Below are positions 17,170-24,941 of a stretch of DNA of 46,983 nt, piece by piece (position 1 is the first letter of the stretch; each line of letters begins with the position of its first letter). Made by a program: the position numbers and the translations under genes. Origin of the DNA: Planktothrix serta PCC 8927 (GTDB lineage Bacteria > Cyanobacteriota > Cyanobacteriia > Cyanobacteriales > Microcoleaceae). The notes under the pieces were generated by a model. That model saw only the letters and a list, made by a program, of their open reading frames with translations, ran no database searches and had not been told where the DNA came from. The stretch is taken from positions 239,997 through 286,979 of the forward strand of contig NZ_LR734883.1 in assembly GCF_900010725.2 (NCBI RefSeq), written 5' to 3'.

Positions 17170-17615
17170 TTAAACATGATTCTGCGGATACCGTTATTAG
17201 CCTTTTTAATCCTGTTGTTTCACTAAGTTCGCAAGTTCGTCAGAGAGTGAATGAAGAATTTATTTATCCAATTTTAGAGGATTTTTTTAAAGATAAAGGA
17301 GGGATTAATTCTTATGAAGAGTTAGATCCTGATCAGATTAAAACTGAAATTGAGTTTTCAAAAAAAGATACGATAGAAAGCTATGTACAATCCTATGTTT
17401 ACAAAGAAGTGATGAATACAATAAGTAAAAATGATGATGGCACGATAAATTTTAAGCCCAGATATGTTGTTTCTTTTGACCAAGACTTAACAAACTTTCA
17501 AGAAGAATGGGGGATCAAATACGGTGAATTGAGACTAGGAGACGCGGCTATTTTATATTTTATTTATATTGATTTACAGGAAGTTATTCGGTTTATTAAA
17601 AAAATTAATAGGTAA
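17166..17615 (+). CDS. Unrecognised third protein of the McrBC-like operon
   Basis: A 149-residue protein whose ATG overlaps the preceding stop (ATGA), strong evidence for translational coupling. I recognise no family. It is rich in acidic and aromatic residues, with predicted helices around SSQVRQRVNEEFIYPILEDF and DTIESYVQSYVYKEVMN. The strand-like segment PRYVVSFDQDLTNF follows, and a hydrophobic tail DAAILYFIYIDLQEVIRF closes the protein; the tail is not long enough for a confident membrane helix. Since the ATPase lacks a recognition domain, this protein could supply specificity, regulation or an immunity or assembly function. All of that is inference from position. Low GC like its two partners, it looks acquired together with them. 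Confidence 0.65.
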   Translation: MIKHDSADTVISLFNPVVSLSSQVRQRVNEEFIYPILEDFFKDKGGINSYEELDPDQIKTEIEFSKKDTIESYVQSYVYKEVMNTISKNDDGTINFKPRYVVSFDQDLTNFQEEWGIKYGELRLGDAAILYFIYIDLQEVIRFIKKINR

Positions 17616-17737
17616 ATCAGAAGTTTTGAGTCAATAGACAGGCTCGCTGGTATCTATATTCATCATTGGCATCTTGTTCATTTTTTTGTATAATTAATTT
17701 ACCCTTACTATAAATCACTAAATTAAATAATGAAATT

Positions 17738-18310
17738 ATGATTCAAACTGAAGATAAACCCCAAATTCAATCTCTCTCCCTAGAGGAATTTTTAACCCAA
17801 CCGGAAACCAAACCCGCCCAAGAATATATTAACGGAGTTGTTTATCAAAAACCAATGCCAAAAGGAAAACATAGTCGCATTCAAAAATGTCTCATTGATT
17901 CTATTAGCCAAGTCGCTGAAACCAAACATTTAGCTTGTGCTTTTCCTGAATTACGCTGTAGTTTTGGCGGGCGTTCTATTGTTCCTGATATAGTTGTATT
18001 AGAATGGCAGAATATCCCCCTAGATGAACAAGGGGAAATCGCTAATGATGTTAATATTGCCCCAGATTGGACAATTGAAATATTATCCCCAGACCAAAAT
18101 ACAACCCGTGTGATTAATAATATTTTATTCTGTTTAAAACATCAAACACAATTAGGTTGGTTAATTGAACCGCAGGAAAGATTAGTATTAGTATTTAAAC
18201 CCAAACAACAACCCGAAGTATTTGAAGGAGAACAAATTTTACCCGTTTTAGATATATTAAAAGATTACCAATTATCGGTTAATGAATTATTCAATTGTTT
18301 AAAACCGTAG
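17738..18310 (+). CDS. Uma2-family putative PD-(D/E)xK nuclease (DUF820)
   Basis: A 190-residue protein from ATG 17738. The family core is visible: SLEEFLTQPETKPAQEYING at the start, GRSIVPDIVVLEW (about 88-100, putative catalytic Asp) and PDWTIEILSPDQ (about 119-130, catalytic Glu), then KHQTQLGWLIEP. Uma2 proteins are extremely abundant in cyanobacteria and their role is mostly unknown; nuclease activity is predicted from fold. There are 122 bases after the McrBC-like operon with different base composition, so I treat it as a separate gene. Confidence 0.85.
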   Translation: MIQTEDKPQIQSLSLEEFLTQPETKPAQEYINGVVYQKPMPKGKHSRIQKCLIDSISQVAETKHLACAFPELRCSFGGRSIVPDIVVLEWQNIPLDEQGEIANDVNIAPDWTIEILSPDQNTTRVINNILFCLKHQTQLGWLIEPQERLVLVFKPKQQPEVFEGEQILPVLDILKDYQLSVNELFNCLKP

Positions 18311-18668
18311 GGTGCGTAAGCGCAGCGCACGCACCATAATTTAATGTTATCAACAAAATCATAAAATTTTAATTATTTACCTATAGCAATGAGCAGGTTA
18401 ATGTTGACAACAACTTCTTTGTGTCTTTGTGTCTTGGTGGTAACATTCAAGGCTTGACCCTTGTAAACAAACCAGCGCGACCTGCTATAACTAATATGAC
18501 GGTTATTTATCTAAATAATTGATGGTTATTTATCTAAATAATTGATGGTTATTTACCTAAATAATTGATGGTTATTTATCTAAATAATTGATGGTTATTT
18601 ACCTAAATAATATGAGGGTTATTTACCTAAATAATTGATGGTGCGTGCGCTTTGCTTACGCACCCTAC
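18309..18668. repeat. Repeat block: 23-bp tandem array between inverted GGTGCGT palindromes
   Basis: The palindromic unit GTAGGGTGCGTAAGCG...CGCACGCACCAT at 18308-18338 recurs inverted at 18638-18668 (about 29 of 31 positions equal). Between them, 18496-18640 holds six copies of a 23-bp unit (GATGGTTATTTAYCTAAATA plus ATT) with starts at 18501, 18524, 18547, 18570, 18593 and 18617. The region 18345-18495 has no gene. A related GGTGCGT...ACGCACC hairpin is at 39613-39643. The whole may be one MITE-like element or two insertions around an expanded microsatellite. Confidence 0.75.
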
Positions 18669-20276
18669 AGAGTCGGCGAGGTGTTTTTTTAGGGTAGCGA
18701 CGGGTAAAGGGCCTTGAAGATGTTGCCAAGGTAATACTTGATCTAAATCCCAATTTTGGTTAACATAATATTCCATAGTGGGTAATTGTCCGCGTAATTC
18801 TTTGAAGGCTCGGCGATAACTTCCTAATGAGTCTCCATAGTTTCTAACTAATTCTAATAGATGGGAAATCCGCCGATCGCCCCTAGAAAGTAGAGATTGA
18901 ATTACTGACCATTTATAACTTTCCGGTCTAAAATCAATGTTATTTGATTTTAATTGTTTTTCTAATAATTTTAGTCGTTTTTCTGCATTGGGATTTACCC
19001 CAAACCATTGAAAGGGTGTATGAGATTTGGGAACAAAGGTACTACAACCGAGGGTTAATTTAAAGCCCGGTGCTGCTTTTTTTAAGGCTGTCATCAAGTC
19101 TACAGTGGCTTCTACATCCTCTAATTCTTCCCCAGGAATTCCTACCATCCCATAGATTTTCATCCCCTGTAAACCGCCATTTTTTGCGTTAATAATGGCT
19201 TGTAAAATTTCCTCGTTTTCTAATTTTTTATTAATAATTTTTCTGAGGCGATCGCTACCACTTTCTACAGCAATTGTCAAGGTGCGAGTCTCTCTTTTTG
19301 CTAAGGTTTTTGCTAATTTTTCTGTAACGGTATTTGTTCTAACTGAAGCAATACTTAAACGCACATCATCATATTTCGGTTGAGTTAAATAATTCAATAA
19401 CTCATCAAATTCGGGGTGTTGTGTTACCGACGCGCCTAATAAACCTAAACGCCGGGTTACTTGGAGTCCCTGTTCAATAGCTGGAATTAAAGAGGCTTCT
19501 AAACTCGCTGTTCTAAAGGGTAAAGTTAAATAACTGGCTAAACAAAAACGGCACATTTCAGGACAACTGCGAACCACTTCTACCATATAGATATTTTCCC
19601 AAGCGGCTTTTTCTGTTACAACCGTTGAAGCGGATAAAATATTGCCTCGATAGGTTTGTTTTTGGACTTGGGAAGGAATACTCGAATCTACAGGTTTAAT
19701 CTCTTGAATTTCACCTTCTAAACTGTGATAAGATATTTCATATAAACTGGGAATATAAATTCCTGGAATTTGGGCTAAATGTCGTAATTGAGTTGAACGA
19801 GATTCGTGACGAACCTGTTGATAAGCGTCTATGAAATCGCCTAATAAGTTTTCGCCATCACCGAGTAAAATAATATCAAAAAAATCGGCAAAGGGTTCTG
19901 GATTAGCGGTTAATACGGGGCCACCGCCAAAAAGTAAGGGATGTTGATCTGTGCGATGAACCGAACGCAGGGGAATATTTAAGAATTCTAAACGCTCAAA
20001 AATATTGACATAATCGAGTTCCCAAGAAAAGGAAAAACCCACCAGTTCAGGATGTTGAGGTAAGGGTTCGTGTAAATCGGTAAATAGACGACTGACTTCT
20101 ACATCTGAACGCATTGCTAAAGTAGACCAAACCAGTTGATAACCTAAACTGGTAATGCCAACGGTATATTCATTGGGAAAAGCAAAAATAATCGGAATCG
20201 CATCTAAATTAGATGGCGTCGGAGTAAAGAGTAAACGTTCAGCATCAAAGACAGAAGCACTCACAGAATTAATCAA
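18627..20276 (-). CDS. B12-binding-domain radical SAM protein
   Basis: A 549-residue protein. The start is TTG 20276, preceded by AAGGAG at a seven-base spacing; GTG 20264 is possible but badly spaced. Residues about 30-180 form the cobalamin-binding-like Rossmann domain (IPIIFAFPNEYTVGITSLGY, LLFGGGPVLTANPEPFADFF, IILLGDGE). The radical SAM cluster motif CPEMCRFC is at about 238-245, followed by the TIM-barrel strands TLTIAVESGSDRLRKIINKK and GMKIYGMVGIPGEELEDVEA. It fits the TIGR03960-like family, whose substrate is unknown. The last dozen residues (CVSKAHAPSII) are encoded by the downstream palindromic repeat, so the natural C-terminus has probably been replaced or extended. Confidence 0.85.
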   Translation of the reverse strand: MINSVSASVFDAERLLFTPTPSNLDAIPIIFAFPNEYTVGITSLGYQLVWSTLAMRSDVEVSRLFTDLHEPLPQHPELVGFSFSWELDYVNIFERLEFLNIPLRSVHRTDQHPLLFGGGPVLTANPEPFADFFDIILLGDGENLLGDFIDAYQQVRHESRSTQLRHLAQIPGIYIPSLYEISYHSLEGEIQEIKPVDSSIPSQVQKQTYRGNILSASTVVTEKAAWENIYMVEVVRSCPEMCRFCLASYLTLPFRTASLEASLIPAIEQGLQVTRRLGLLGASVTQHPEFDELLNYLTQPKYDDVRLSIASVRTNTVTEKLAKTLAKRETRTLTIAVESGSDRLRKIINKKLENEEILQAIINAKNGGLQGMKIYGMVGIPGEELEDVEATVDLMTALKKAAPGFKLTLGCSTFVPKSHTPFQWFGVNPNAEKRLKLLEKQLKSNNIDFRPESYKWSVIQSLLSRGDRRISHLLELVRNYGDSLGSYRRAFKELRGQLPTMEYYVNQNWDLDQVLPWQHLQGPLPVATLKKHLADSVGCVSKAHAPSII

Positions 20277-20318
20277 TAAAAAACTCCTTGGAATCTATTT
20301 TTATTGTAGCTTAACCTG

Positions 20319-20430
20319 CTATAACAGTCGCGCCTGGGGTCTTAGGACATAGACTGATGCTAAAACCGTGCGCCGTACACCCCTATGAACCTACCTGTTC
20401 CCTGTTCCCTGTTCCCTGTTCCCTGCTATA
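20319..20430. repeat. Dispersed repeat, copy 2, with GTTCCCT heptamer tract
   Basis: The core at 20333-20361 matches the copy at 1562-1590 in 28 of 29 bases and is again followed by four or five GTTCCCT heptamers (about 20396-20425) and CTGCTATAT. It lies in the divergent-free gap downstream of psbJ and upstream of the radical-SAM gene. Confidence 0.75.
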
Positions 20431-20431
20431 T

Positions 20432-20471
20432 AACAAAAATCCCACTCAACCAAAGGGAGCGGGATTTTGTT
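20432..20471. terminator. Factor-independent terminator after psbEFLJ
   Basis: AACAAAAATCCCACTC (20432-20447) pairs with GGAGCGGGATTTTGTT (20455-20470) with few mismatches around an eight-base loop. On the minus strand the stem ends in a T-rich run, placed 66 bases after the psbJ stop. It is nearly symmetrical and could work in both directions. Confidence 0.7.
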
Positions 20472-20536
20472 ATGAATATGAGGGTTTTAGGAGGATTGCT
20501 GCTAAAAATAAGCTTGCTGATCCCCCTACATCGGTC

Positions 20537-20656
20537 TTAGAAGGAAGAACCTATACCCACATAGGAACCATAGAAAAACAAACCAACTACCACTAAAACA
20601 CCAGTTCCAGCAACAGTGGCAACTAACCACAATGGAATTTTGCCTGATTGCAACAC
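20537..20656 (-). CDS. psbJ: Photosystem II protein J
   Basis: A 39-residue single-span membrane protein read from GTG 20656, with GAGG eight bases upstream; there is no in-frame ATG. Residues after the start read [18 protein letters not shown], then a hydrophobic span to [15 protein letters not shown]. The segment [11 protein letters not shown] and the FFYG ending are diagnostic for PsbJ. It helps electron flow from QA to the plastoquinone pool and assembly of the complex. It is the last gene of the psbEFLJ cluster, 137 bases after psbL. Confidence 0.9.
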   Translation of the reverse strand: MLQSGKIPLWLVATVAGTGVLVVVGLFFYGSYVGIGSSF

Positions 20657-20793
20657 AGTTATGACCTCGTTAATTCAAAGCTTAATTGACAAGGGATTTT
20701 AGATTTTGGATATTAGATTTAGGATAAATATTTTGTCAAAAAATACGTTTCCGATTGGCAAGATCCAAAATCGTTAAATCGAGAAAAATCCAG

Positions 20794-20913
20794 TTAGTTA
20801 AAGAAATAACTGGAGAATAAAATACCGAGAACAAAAATCAACAGCAAACCCAAATAGAGTGAAGTTCTGTTCAACTCAACAGGTTGCCGATTAGGATTAT
20901 TACTCCGATCCAT
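20794..20913 (-). CDS. psbL: Photosystem II protein L
   Basis: A 39-residue protein ([20 protein letters not shown], then [19 protein letters not shown]) matching PsbL nearly residue for residue as I recall it, including the [20 protein letters not shown] core. It has one membrane span, sits at the monomer interface near the QA side and is needed for PSII dimer formation and QA function. GGAGACTC lies just upstream of the ATG. It starts 10 bases after psbF stops. Confidence 0.95.
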   Translation of the reverse strand: MDRSNNPNRQPVELNRTSLYLGLLLIFVLGILFSSYFFN

Positions 20914-20923
20914 TGTGAGTCTC

Positions 20924-21082
<159 letters not shown>

Positions 21083-21331
21083 CTATTTACTCGTAAAATC
21101 GCCAATTTGTGATTTGCTATTAAAGCGATCGCTTACAATCGGAATTTCCTGCCGTTGCTGAGTAAAATACTCATCGGGGCGAGGGGTACCAAAAGCATCG
21201 TAAGCTAAACCCGTGCTGACAAACAGCCAACCTGCAACAAATAAAGCCGGAATTGTAATACTGTGAATCACCCAATACCGGATACTGGTAATAATATCGC
21301 CAAAAGGACGCTCTCCAGTTGTTCCTGACAT
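21083..21331 (-). CDS. psbE: Cytochrome b559 subunit alpha
   Basis: An 82-residue protein, full length. [20 protein letters not shown] precedes the heme-ligand segment [20 protein letters not shown] (His in WVIHS), then the conserved lumenal tail [16 protein letters not shown] and [10 protein letters not shown]. It forms the core heme site of photosystem II with PsbF. The gene heads the psbEFLJ cluster and lies 99 bases downstream of ycf48, so one long transcript from rubA is possible in addition to a local promoter. Confidence 0.97.
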   Translation of the reverse strand: MSGTTGERPFGDIITSIRYWVIHSITIPALFVAGWLFVSTGLAYDAFGTPRPDEYFTQQRQEIPIVSDRFNSKSQIGDFTSK

Positions 21332-21430
21332 CGTTAAATCTCCTCAAGCAACGGTTGAACACTCAAATCTAATGATACGGGAGCAGGGAGTGTGGAACAA
21401 GCCTACTCGATTGATTTACCGATTATTGTT

Positions 21431-22438
21431 TTAAACTGCTTGTGGGGCCGACCCTTTATAGCGAAGTAACGTTCCTCTCTGACCCAGGACAAAACCCTGT
21501 TCCGGGCCGAGAAACTTAATTCGATAAAGGTTAGACGGGATATTTTCCACTTCCCGATCTTTTTGCCAAGTTTGGCCTCCGTCAAAACTACACAGGAGGT
21601 TACCACTACCACCACTGACCCAAATTTCTTCCGGGGTGCGATAGGCTAAATCCAAAAATCCCCAACTTGTGGAAGATTCGGGGTTAATCGGATCACCCCA
21701 CTCCAAGAGATTCTCAGGATCAGTAAACCGTAATTCACCCCCACGCGCAATCATCCACAGACGGCCATCTTGACCAAAGCCAATTTTCTCTAACCGTTTA
21801 GAACTGTAACGATTATGGGGTTCCCAAGCCTTAGATCCCGGTTCCCAAGTAGAATAAAAATTCCCCTTGGAAGAAACGCTAATATAGCGACCATCCTCAG
21901 CACGGGAGAGATTTCTGACAAAACCCACCGCATCTTCAACCAAGGATTTCCAGGTTTTCCCGCCATCTTGAGTTTGGTAAATTGCCCCCAAATCCGTTAT
22001 CATCTCGGCGGTATTGGGACTTAGAGCCACAATACTATAAGGCGCACCGGGTAACTTGGCATTTAAGGGAATTCGATCCCAGGTTTTGCCTTCATTGGTG
22101 GTGTGCAACAAAATTGAGGGGAGTCCCACAATCCAACCCTCAGAGCCGTTAAAGCTAACCGAGTTGAATCGAACTTTTTCTTCCCCTAAATCCAGTTGCT
22201 TTACTTGCCAATGGTCGCCCCCATCGGTGGTTTCCAGCAGCGTCGCGTCACTCCCGACAATCCAACCCTGTTTCGGGTTCGTTCCTGTAAAGGCAATATC
22301 GGCTAAATTCCCTTGAGTTTCTGTAGGAACCAGTTCCCAAGGGTTGTAACTGAGTTGGGGTAGGTAACGACAGCTAGCACAAATTAGAGCAACTGTCAAG
22401 ATTATAACGATTTTTTGCAGAAATTTAACAATGTGCAT
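21431..22438 (-). CDS. ycf48: Photosystem II assembly factor Ycf48/HCF136
   Basis: A 335-residue protein. The N-terminus ends in the lipobox LICASC, so the mature protein is a lumen-facing lipoprotein, as in cyanobacterial Ycf48. The body is a seven-bladed beta-propeller with BNR-like blades: TTDGGDHWQV, TTNEGKTWDRI, TQDGGKTWKSL and SFDGGQTWQKD. Ycf48 binds precursor and partially assembled D1 and aids early PSII reaction centre assembly. The arrangement rubA-ycf48-psbEFLJ is strongly conserved and matches that role. Confidence 0.95.
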   Translation of the reverse strand: MHIVKFLQKIVIILTVALICASCRYLPQLSYNPWELVPTETQGNLADIAFTGTNPKQGWIVGSDATLLETTDGGDHWQVKQLDLGEEKVRFNSVSFNGSEGWIVGLPSILLHTTNEGKTWDRIPLNAKLPGAPYSIVALSPNTAEMITDLGAIYQTQDGGKTWKSLVEDAVGFVRNLSRAEDGRYISVSSKGNFYSTWEPGSKAWEPHNRYSSKRLEKIGFGQDGRLWMIARGGELRFTDPENLLEWGDPINPESSTSWGFLDLAYRTPEEIWVSGGSGNLLCSFDGGQTWQKDREVENIPSNLYRIKFLGPEQGFVLGQRGTLLRYKGSAPQAV

Positions 22439-22462
22439 CAGATTTAATGAAATTTTAATTCC

Positions 22463-22786
22463 TCAATTCAGGCCATATAAGCTGATAAAGAACAAAAACC
22501 CTAAGGCCAATCCCCCAAAAATCAGGAGATTCTTTTGCTGGGCGGTTAAGGTATTCACCCCAAAGCCATAGCCTCTGTTCTCCTCAAACCCAGAAGGGTT
22601 TTCCACAGAACCAATATTGACAAACTGGCTTGAGGGAGCGCCACAGACCGGACAACGCCATTTTTGGGGTAAATCAGTAAAGGCTGTCCCCGCAGGAACA
22701 TTAGAACTCCCTTTTGCCGGCTCATAGACATAGCCACAAGCCTTACACTCATGACGATCAAGGGCTGTAACTTCAGTTGCTGGCAT
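22463..22786 (-). CDS. rubA: Membrane-anchored rubredoxin RubA
   Basis: A 107-residue protein. The iron site is made by CKACGYVYEP and RCPVCGAPSSQF (two CxxCG pairs). The C-terminus has one membrane span, NLLIFGGLALGFLFFISLYG. This anchored form is specific to oxygenic phototrophs and is required for photosystem II (and, in some reports, photosystem I) assembly. It is the first gene of the rubA-ycf48-psbEFLJ group and starts divergently from ndhC. Confidence 0.96.
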   Translation of the reverse strand: MPATEVTALDRHECKACGYVYEPAKGSSNVPAGTAFTDLPQKWRCPVCGAPSSQFVNIGSVENPSGFEENRGYGFGVNTLTAQQKNLLIFGGLALGFLFFISLYGLN

Positions 22787-22970
22787 AACGAGTAACTTGA
22801 GCAGGGATGAGTTTGGGATTATTAGAATAACTATTAAATAATATTACAAAATTTGAGCAAATCACAACAGACATTCCGATATCAGGATTAACAACAGACG
22901 CACATTTGGGGTCGGGAGTATGTCAAAATGTAAAAAATCAGTTACAAAACTAGAGCGATACCGATTCATT
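22787..22970. promoter_or_regulatory. Divergent promoter region of rubA and ndhC
   Basis: The AT-rich 184 bases separate two divergent photosynthesis/NDH operons, so both promoters must lie here. TATTAAATAATATTACAAA (about 22832-22850) is the most AT-rich part. No exact boxes can be assigned with confidence. ATG 22920 gives a 17-codon extension of ndhC that I consider untranslated leader. Confidence 0.4.
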
Positions 22971-23333
22971 GTGTTTGTTCTCAATGGCTACGAATACTTT
23001 TTAGGCTTCTTAATCATCAGTAGCCTAGTTCCTATCCTGGCTTTGGTTGTCTCCAAAGTCTTACGGCCAAAAAGCCGTGGTGGTGCCCGTCGCACCACCT
23101 ACGAGTCCGGGAACGAACCCATCGGTGGAGCATGGATTCAATTCAACATCCGATACTATATGTTCGCCTTGGTGTTTGTGATCTTCGATGTTGAAACCGT
23201 GTTTCTCTACCCTTGGGCCGTTGCCTTCCACAATTTGGGACTATTGGCTTTTATTGAAGCCTTGATTTTTATTGCAATTCTTGTCATTGCACTGGTTTAC
23301 GCTTGGCGTAAAGGTGCCTTGGAATGGTCATAA
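22971..23333 (+). CDS. ndhC: NAD(P)H-quinone oxidoreductase subunit 3
   Basis: I chose GTG 22971 ([20 protein letters not shown]), giving 120 residues, the family length; an ATG at 22920 would add 17 polar residues not found in the family. Three membrane spans are clear, and the conserved loop is [20 protein letters not shown]. NdhC is part of the hydrophobic arm of thylakoid NDH-1, used in cyclic electron flow, respiration and CO2 uptake. It is followed directly by ndhK and ndhJ. Confidence 0.95.
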   Translation: MFVLNGYEYFLGFLIISSLVPILALVVSKVLRPKSRGGARRTTYESGNEPIGGAWIQFNIRYYMFALVFVIFDVETVFLYPWAVAFHNLGLLAFIEALIFIAILVIALVYAWRKGALEWS

Positions 23334-23347
23334 CAGGTGATAAAACC

Positions 23348-24070
23348 ATGACTCAAAGCGTTTCACCCAACAAAGAAACCCTGATTAATCCAGTTGAGCG
23401 GCCCCAAGTCACTCAGGAACTCTCGGAAAACGTGATCCTGACAACAGTGGATGACCTCTACAACTGGGCTAGGCTGTCAAGCTTATGGCCGCTTTTATAC
23501 GGGACAGCCTGTTGTTTTATTGAATTTGCGGGTTTAATCGGTTCTCGGTTTGACTTTGACCGTTTTGGTCTAGTTCCCCGGTCGAGTCCTCGACAAGCGG
23601 ATTTACTGATTACCGCCGGAACCATTACCATGAAATATGCTCCGATTCTGGTGCGTTTGTACGAACAAATGCCCGAACCGAAGTATGTGATTGCCATGGG
23701 AGCTTGTACCGTCACCGGAGGAATGTTTAGCATGGACTCCACAACGGCGGTGCGCGGTGTGGATAAATTAATTCCTGTGGATGTTTATATCCCCGGCTGT
23801 CCTCCTCGTCCAGAGGCGATTATCGACGCGGTGATCAAACTTCGTAAGAAAATTGCCGACGATTCTTTACAAGAACGGGCTAATCTTCAACAAACCCATC
23901 GCTATTACACCCGCCCTCACAATATGAAACCCGTTGAACCGATTTTAACGGGCCAATATTTAGTTACTGAATCTCGTCAAGTTCCCCCTAAACAGTTAAC
24001 GCAAGCGATGGGAATGGCTGTTCCTCCCGCTTTAATTGCCGAACGGACAAAGGAGGAAAAACGTGGCTAA
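23348..24070 (+). CDS. ndhK: NAD(P)H-quinone oxidoreductase subunit K
   Basis: A 240-residue protein from ATG 23348, preceded by AGGTGATAAAACC; ATG 23324 in the same frame overlaps ndhC and lacks a good ribosome binding site. The N2 iron-sulfur cluster ligands are in [12 protein letters not shown] (adjacent cysteines), [11 protein letters not shown] and [11 protein letters not shown]. It is the NuoB-equivalent that passes electrons to plastoquinone. It lies between ndhC and ndhJ and overlaps ndhJ by eight bases. Confidence 0.95.
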   Translation: MTQSVSPNKETLINPVERPQVTQELSENVILTTVDDLYNWARLSSLWPLLYGTACCFIEFAGLIGSRFDFDRFGLVPRSSPRQADLLITAGTITMKYAPILVRLYEQMPEPKYVIAMGACTVTGGMFSMDSTTAVRGVDKLIPVDVYIPGCPPRPEAIIDAVIKLRKKIADDSLQERANLQQTHRYYTRPHNMKPVEPILTGQYLVTESRQVPPKQLTQAMGMAVPPALIAERTKEEKRG

Positions 24071-24572
24071 CTCAGAAGCAGAAGCACCCCTGGTTGAAGC
24101 CGGGAAAGTCTCTCAATGGTTGAGTGAAAACGGCTTTGAACATGAATCTCTAGGCCCTAATGCCTCATCCGTAGAAATGATTAAAGTGGATCGAGAGTAT
24201 TTGATCCCCTTATCTACCGCTTTGTATGCCTACGGCTTCAACTGCTTGCGCTGTCAATGTGCCTATGACGCAGGCCCAGGAGATGCCTTAGTTAGTGTTT
24301 ATCATTTAGTCAAAATTGATGACAACGTGGAACAACCGCAGGAAATCTGCGTCAAAGTCTTCGTTCCACGGGATGATCCCAGAGTCCCTTCAGTTTACTG
24401 GATTTGGAAAGCAGCCGATTTTCAGGAGCGAGAATCCTACGATATGTATGGTATCGTCTACGAAGGTCATCCCAATCTGAAACGGATTCTAATGCCTGAA
24501 GATTGGGTGGGTTGGCCTTTAAGAAAAGATTATATCTCCCCTGATTTTCATGAATTGCAAGATGCTTATTAA
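24063..24572 (+). CDS. ndhJ: NAD(P)H-quinone oxidoreductase subunit J
   Basis: A 169-residue protein from GTG 24063, chosen because AGGAGG lies just upstream at good spacing; ATG 24036 would sit within ndhK without such a site. The conserved segments are [40 protein letters not shown] and the end [20 protein letters not shown]. It is the NuoC-like 30-kDa subunit of the peripheral arm. Overlap with ndhK suggests coupled translation. Confidence 0.95.
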   Translation: MANSEAEAPLVEAGKVSQWLSENGFEHESLGPNASSVEMIKVDREYLIPLSTALYAYGFNCLRCQCAYDAGPGDALVSVYHLVKIDDNVEQPQEICVKVFVPRDDPRVPSVYWIWKAADFQERESYDMYGIVYEGHPNLKRILMPEDWVGWPLRKDYISPDFHELQDAY

Positions 24573-24941
24573 TATTAATAGCAAAATCAACCCTGAGAAT
24601 TGATGAACCGACTGCACCCCAATTTGTTCACAGACAAGCCAATAGCCTTCGCTATGACTGTCTCTGGTTATGCGTCTCTAGGGTGCTGGTGTTGATCAAA
24701 CCTAATTCTAAGGGGAAGATGCAATTCAATTGGGCGATCCAAATTGCCAGATCTCCAGGAAGTCTGATATAGTTGCCTACGATAATGTAGAATTCATATC
24801 TGGCTTGGACTTGATACACTCGCTTATTCCGATAAAACGGTGTAGTTAAAAAGTTAAGCAACGGGTTCTACCCGAAGTCAAACGGAATCAGTCTAGGTCT
24901 TCGATGCGTTTCGCAATACACTTTGGTGGAGGAGTCAAATC
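24573..24941. other. 369-base intergenic region upstream of the SdrD_B-repeat gene
   Basis: No convincing gene is present; the minus-strand frame at 24652-24861 lacks a ribosome binding site and has no protein-like pattern. The last part ends GGTGGAGGAG, a strong ribosome binding site for GTG 24942. The short inverted pair GGGT/ACCC occurs near 24862-24875. Promoter elements could not be located reliably. Confidence 0.4.

Noticed and set aside
17738-18310. Uma2 protein as a fourth member of the McrBC-like operon
   Set aside because: It is separated by 122 bases, has a different base composition, and Uma2 genes are scattered everywhere in cyanobacteria; a link cannot be supported.
18496-18642. 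Possible CRISPR array (23-bp repeats)
   Set aside because: The units are directly abutting with no unique spacers, and no cas genes are near.
20357-20596. Plus-strand frame over the psbJ region
   Set aside because: It runs through heptamer repeats, the terminator hairpin and antisense of psbJ; psbJ on the minus strand explains the conserved part.
22920-22970. Longer ndhC start at ATG 22920
   Set aside because: The extra 17 residues are polar and outside the family alignment; GTG 22971 gives the standard [10 protein letters not shown] start.
24652-24861. Minus-strand 69-codon frame between ndhJ and the SdrD_B-repeat gene
   Set aside because: No ribosome binding site, no recognisable pattern, and it lies in the probable promoter region.
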